From Terriglobia bacterium (GTDB lineage: Bacteria; Acidobacteriota; Terriglobia; JAJPHL01): a stretch of DNA of 64,000 nt. The stretch spans positions 248,001 through 312,000 of the forward strand of contig JAJPHL010000068.1 in NCBI GenBank assembly GCA_021325275.1, given 5' to 3'. This document shows, one piece after another, positions 62,285 to 64,000 of this stretch. Below the pieces are notes generated by a model. The model was not told the DNA's origin, did not search any database, and was given only the letters and a program-made list of their open reading frames with translations. Each line of letters opens with the position of its first letter. The stretch's first letter is position 1. A program made the translations under genes and the position numbers.

Positions 62285-64000
62285 CTATTTAGCCCACTGC
62301 AAAATCATGTAGAACAGCGCCCCCACAGCGCCGAACAATACCCAAGCCGCGTAACTGCGAATGAATCCCGATTGCATCAGCCGCGCGAATCCGCCCATGG
62401 CGCGCGCCGTCGATCCCACGCCGTTGGCCGCGCCGTCGATCACCGTTTCGTCGACCGCATGCCACAAGACTTCGCGCGAAACCGCGGTGGTCGACTTCAG
62501 GAACAGCACTTCGTACAACTCGTCGACGTAATACTTGTTCAAGAGCACGCGATACGCCCCGTGGAATTGCGCGGAGAGCTTTTGTCCCGTCTCCGGCTTC
62601 ACAACGTACGCGTAATACGCGAGTCCAATGCCCGACGCGCCGATCACGACGGCGATCAAGCTGAACAATCGCTCGGCGCCCGGCTCTTCGGGTTCTGCCG
62701 GCTCCGGATTGGGGCGGGGAATATCGATGGGATCGCTGCCGGACGCTCGCGCGTACGCGCTGAATTCCACGGGCACGCGCGCCAACGACGGCTCGAGGAA
62801 ATGCTCGAAGTGCGCCGACCCGCCGAGCGCCTTCGGCACGCCGATCCATCCGCCAATCACGCTGAGCACCGCGAGACAAATCAGCGGCACGGTCATCGTC
62901 GACGGCGATTCATGCGCGTGTTGCGCGTGATCGCTGCGCGGCTCGCCGAAAAACGTGAGGAACAGCAAGCGGAACATGTAGAACGCGGTCATGCCGGCGG
63001 TGATCGATCCACCGAGCCACAGCCAAGGATGTCCGTTGTGCCACGCGCTCCAGAGAATTTCGTCCTTACTGAAGAATCCCGCGAACGGCGGAATGCCCGA
63101 GATTGCCAGACACGCCAGAAGCATGGTCATGAACGTGGTGGGAATCTTCTTGCGCAGCCCGCCCATCGCGCCCATTTCCTGCTCGTGATGCATCGCCGTG
63201 ATCACGCTGCCCGCGCCTAAGAAGAGCAGGGCTTTGAAGAACGCGTGCGTCATCAAATGGAAAACGCCCGCGGAAAATGCGCCGACGCCACAGCCCAGGA
63301 ACATGTATCCAAGTTGGCTGACGGTCGAGTAGGCGAGCACTCTCTTGATATCGGTTTGCACTAAGCCGATCGTCGCCGCGAAAATACACGTGATGCATCC
63401 AATTACCGCGACCACTTCCATTGCCACCGGCGACTTCACAAACAAGTGGCTTGATCGTGCCACCATGTACACGCCCGCGGTGACCATCGTCGCCGCGTGG
63501 ATCAATGCGCTCACCGGCGTGGGACCTTCCATCGCGTCCGGCAGCCAGACATACAGCGGAACCTGCGCGGATTTGCCGCACGCGCCCATCATCAGCAGCA
63601 AGCAAATGATCGTCACCGCGCCGACGCCGTTTTCCACCGGGGCGTTTTGGAACGCCTTGAAGACGGTCCCGTAATCGAGACTGCCCGCTGTGCCGATGAT
63701 CAACAACATCGCCAGCGTGAATCCAAAATCGCCGATGCGGTTGACGACGAACGCCTTCTTGCCGGCGATAATCGCCGACTGTTTCAGGTAATAGAAGCCG
63801 ATCAGCAGGTACGAGCAGAGTCCCACGCCTTCCCAGCCGACGAAGAGAAGCAAGTAATTGCCCGCCAGCACCAGCGTGAGCATGAAAAACATGAACAGAT
63901 TGAGATAGCAGAAGAAACGATAGAAGCCATCCTCATGCGCCATGTACTCGGTGGCGTAGACGTGGATCAAGAAGCCGACGCCGGTGACCACCAGCGTCAT
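62285..64000 (-). CDS. nuoL: NADH-quinone oxidoreductase subunit L (5' truncated)
   Basis: The visible 571 residues lack the first helices, because the window ends inside the gene. The remaining sequence has LFVGWEGVGLCSYLLIGFYY, GKSAQVPLYVWLPDAMEGPTPVSALIHAATMV in pieces, YSTVSQLGYMFLG and HAFFKALLFLGAGSVI. The C-terminal amphipathic helix region is present. It is the largest proton-pumping subunit of complex I. Confidence 0.96.
   Translation of the reverse strand: MTLVVTGVGFLIHVYATEYMAHEDGFYRFFCYLNLFMFFMLTLVLAGNYLLLFVGWEGVGLCSYLLIGFYYLKQSAIIAGKKAFVVNRIGDFGFTLAMLLIIGTAGSLDYGTVFKAFQNAPVENGVGAVTIICLLLMMGACGKSAQVPLYVWLPDAMEGPTPVSALIHAATMVTAGVYMVARSSHLFVKSPVAMEVVAVIGCITCIFAATIGLVQTDIKRVLAYSTVSQLGYMFLGCGVGAFSAGVFHLMTHAFFKALLFLGAGSVITAMHHEQEMGAMGGLRKKIPTTFMTMLLACLAISGIPPFAGFFSKDEILWSAWHNGHPWLWLGGSITAGMTAFYMFRLLFLTFFGEPRSDHAQHAHESPSTMTVPLICLAVLSVIGGWIGVPKALGGSAHFEHFLEPSLARVPVEFSAYARASGSDPIDIPRPNPEPAEPEEPGAERLFSLIAVVIGASGIGLAYYAYVVKPETGQKLSAQFHGAYRVLLNKYYVDELYEVLFLKSTTAVSREVLWHAVDETVIDGAANGVGSTARAMGGFARLMQSGFIRSYAAWVLFGAVGALFYMILQWAK

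Overview
The window is about 60% GC, densely coded and lacks rRNA, tRNA, CRISPR arrays or transposases. Several features point to Acidobacteriota, probably near Bryobacterales/Solibacter. These are Ser/Thr kinases fused to TolB/WD40-like propellers, an alternative-complex-III type cluster, a PQQ dehydrogenase with a partner cytochrome c, a PilZ protein ending in an NFWG-type motif, YVTN propellers and short lipocalin-like exported proteins. The taxonomic call rests on gene content only.

Layout. 1-5.4 kb: end of a GT2/TPR glycosyltransferase, two tandem short flagellins with sigma-28 type promoters, fliD, fliS and a small FliT-like protein. 5.5-14.8 kb: hydrolase, aldehyde dehydrogenase, an exported unknown, a TMTC-like membrane TPR protein, orphan thiG, a VOC protein, a YVTN propeller, an epimerase and TerC. 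14.8-21.1 kb: AMIN/Amidase_3 amidase, lytic transglycosylase, an exported unknown and a kinase-propeller. 21.3-25.5 kb: PQQ dehydrogenase (single-base frameshift) coupled to cytochrome c, a Tat-exported DapA-family protein and a decayed ParE-type toxin with its antitoxin. 25.6-33.3 kb: hydrolase, an unknown, and an actA-B1-B2-C-D respiratory cluster with a GH18-like gene upstream. 33.3-42.8 kb: APC permease, SSS symporter, two PilZ-like proteins, an S9 peptidase, a second kinase-propeller and a VOC protein. 42.8-48.1 kb: HTH protein, GT4 glycosyltransferase, NtrC-type regulator and a NarX/NarL-type two-component pair. 48.2-52.3 kb: nucleoside salvage (deoA, nupC, punA, cdd). 52.4-58.3 kb: rapZ, msrPQ, a half-size EamA transporter, a VapBC pair and nadC-nadA. 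58.4-64 kb: a DUF4159 protein, then nuoN, nuoM and the truncated nuoL.

The most unusual content is non-coding. At least twelve palindromic elements of several families occur. Most begin or end within about 15 nt of a stop codon, and several fill the gap between convergent genes. Three families share a CGCAGA/CACAGA core repeated at periods of 8, 9 or 10 bp, a fourth has a 7-bp period, and two near-identical elements carry 29-nt terminal arms. Second, many genes have a TANNNT hexamer placed about six to eight bases before the start codon and no Shine-Dalgarno sequence. That is the geometry of leaderless transcripts, and here it coexists with clear Shine-Dalgarno genes.
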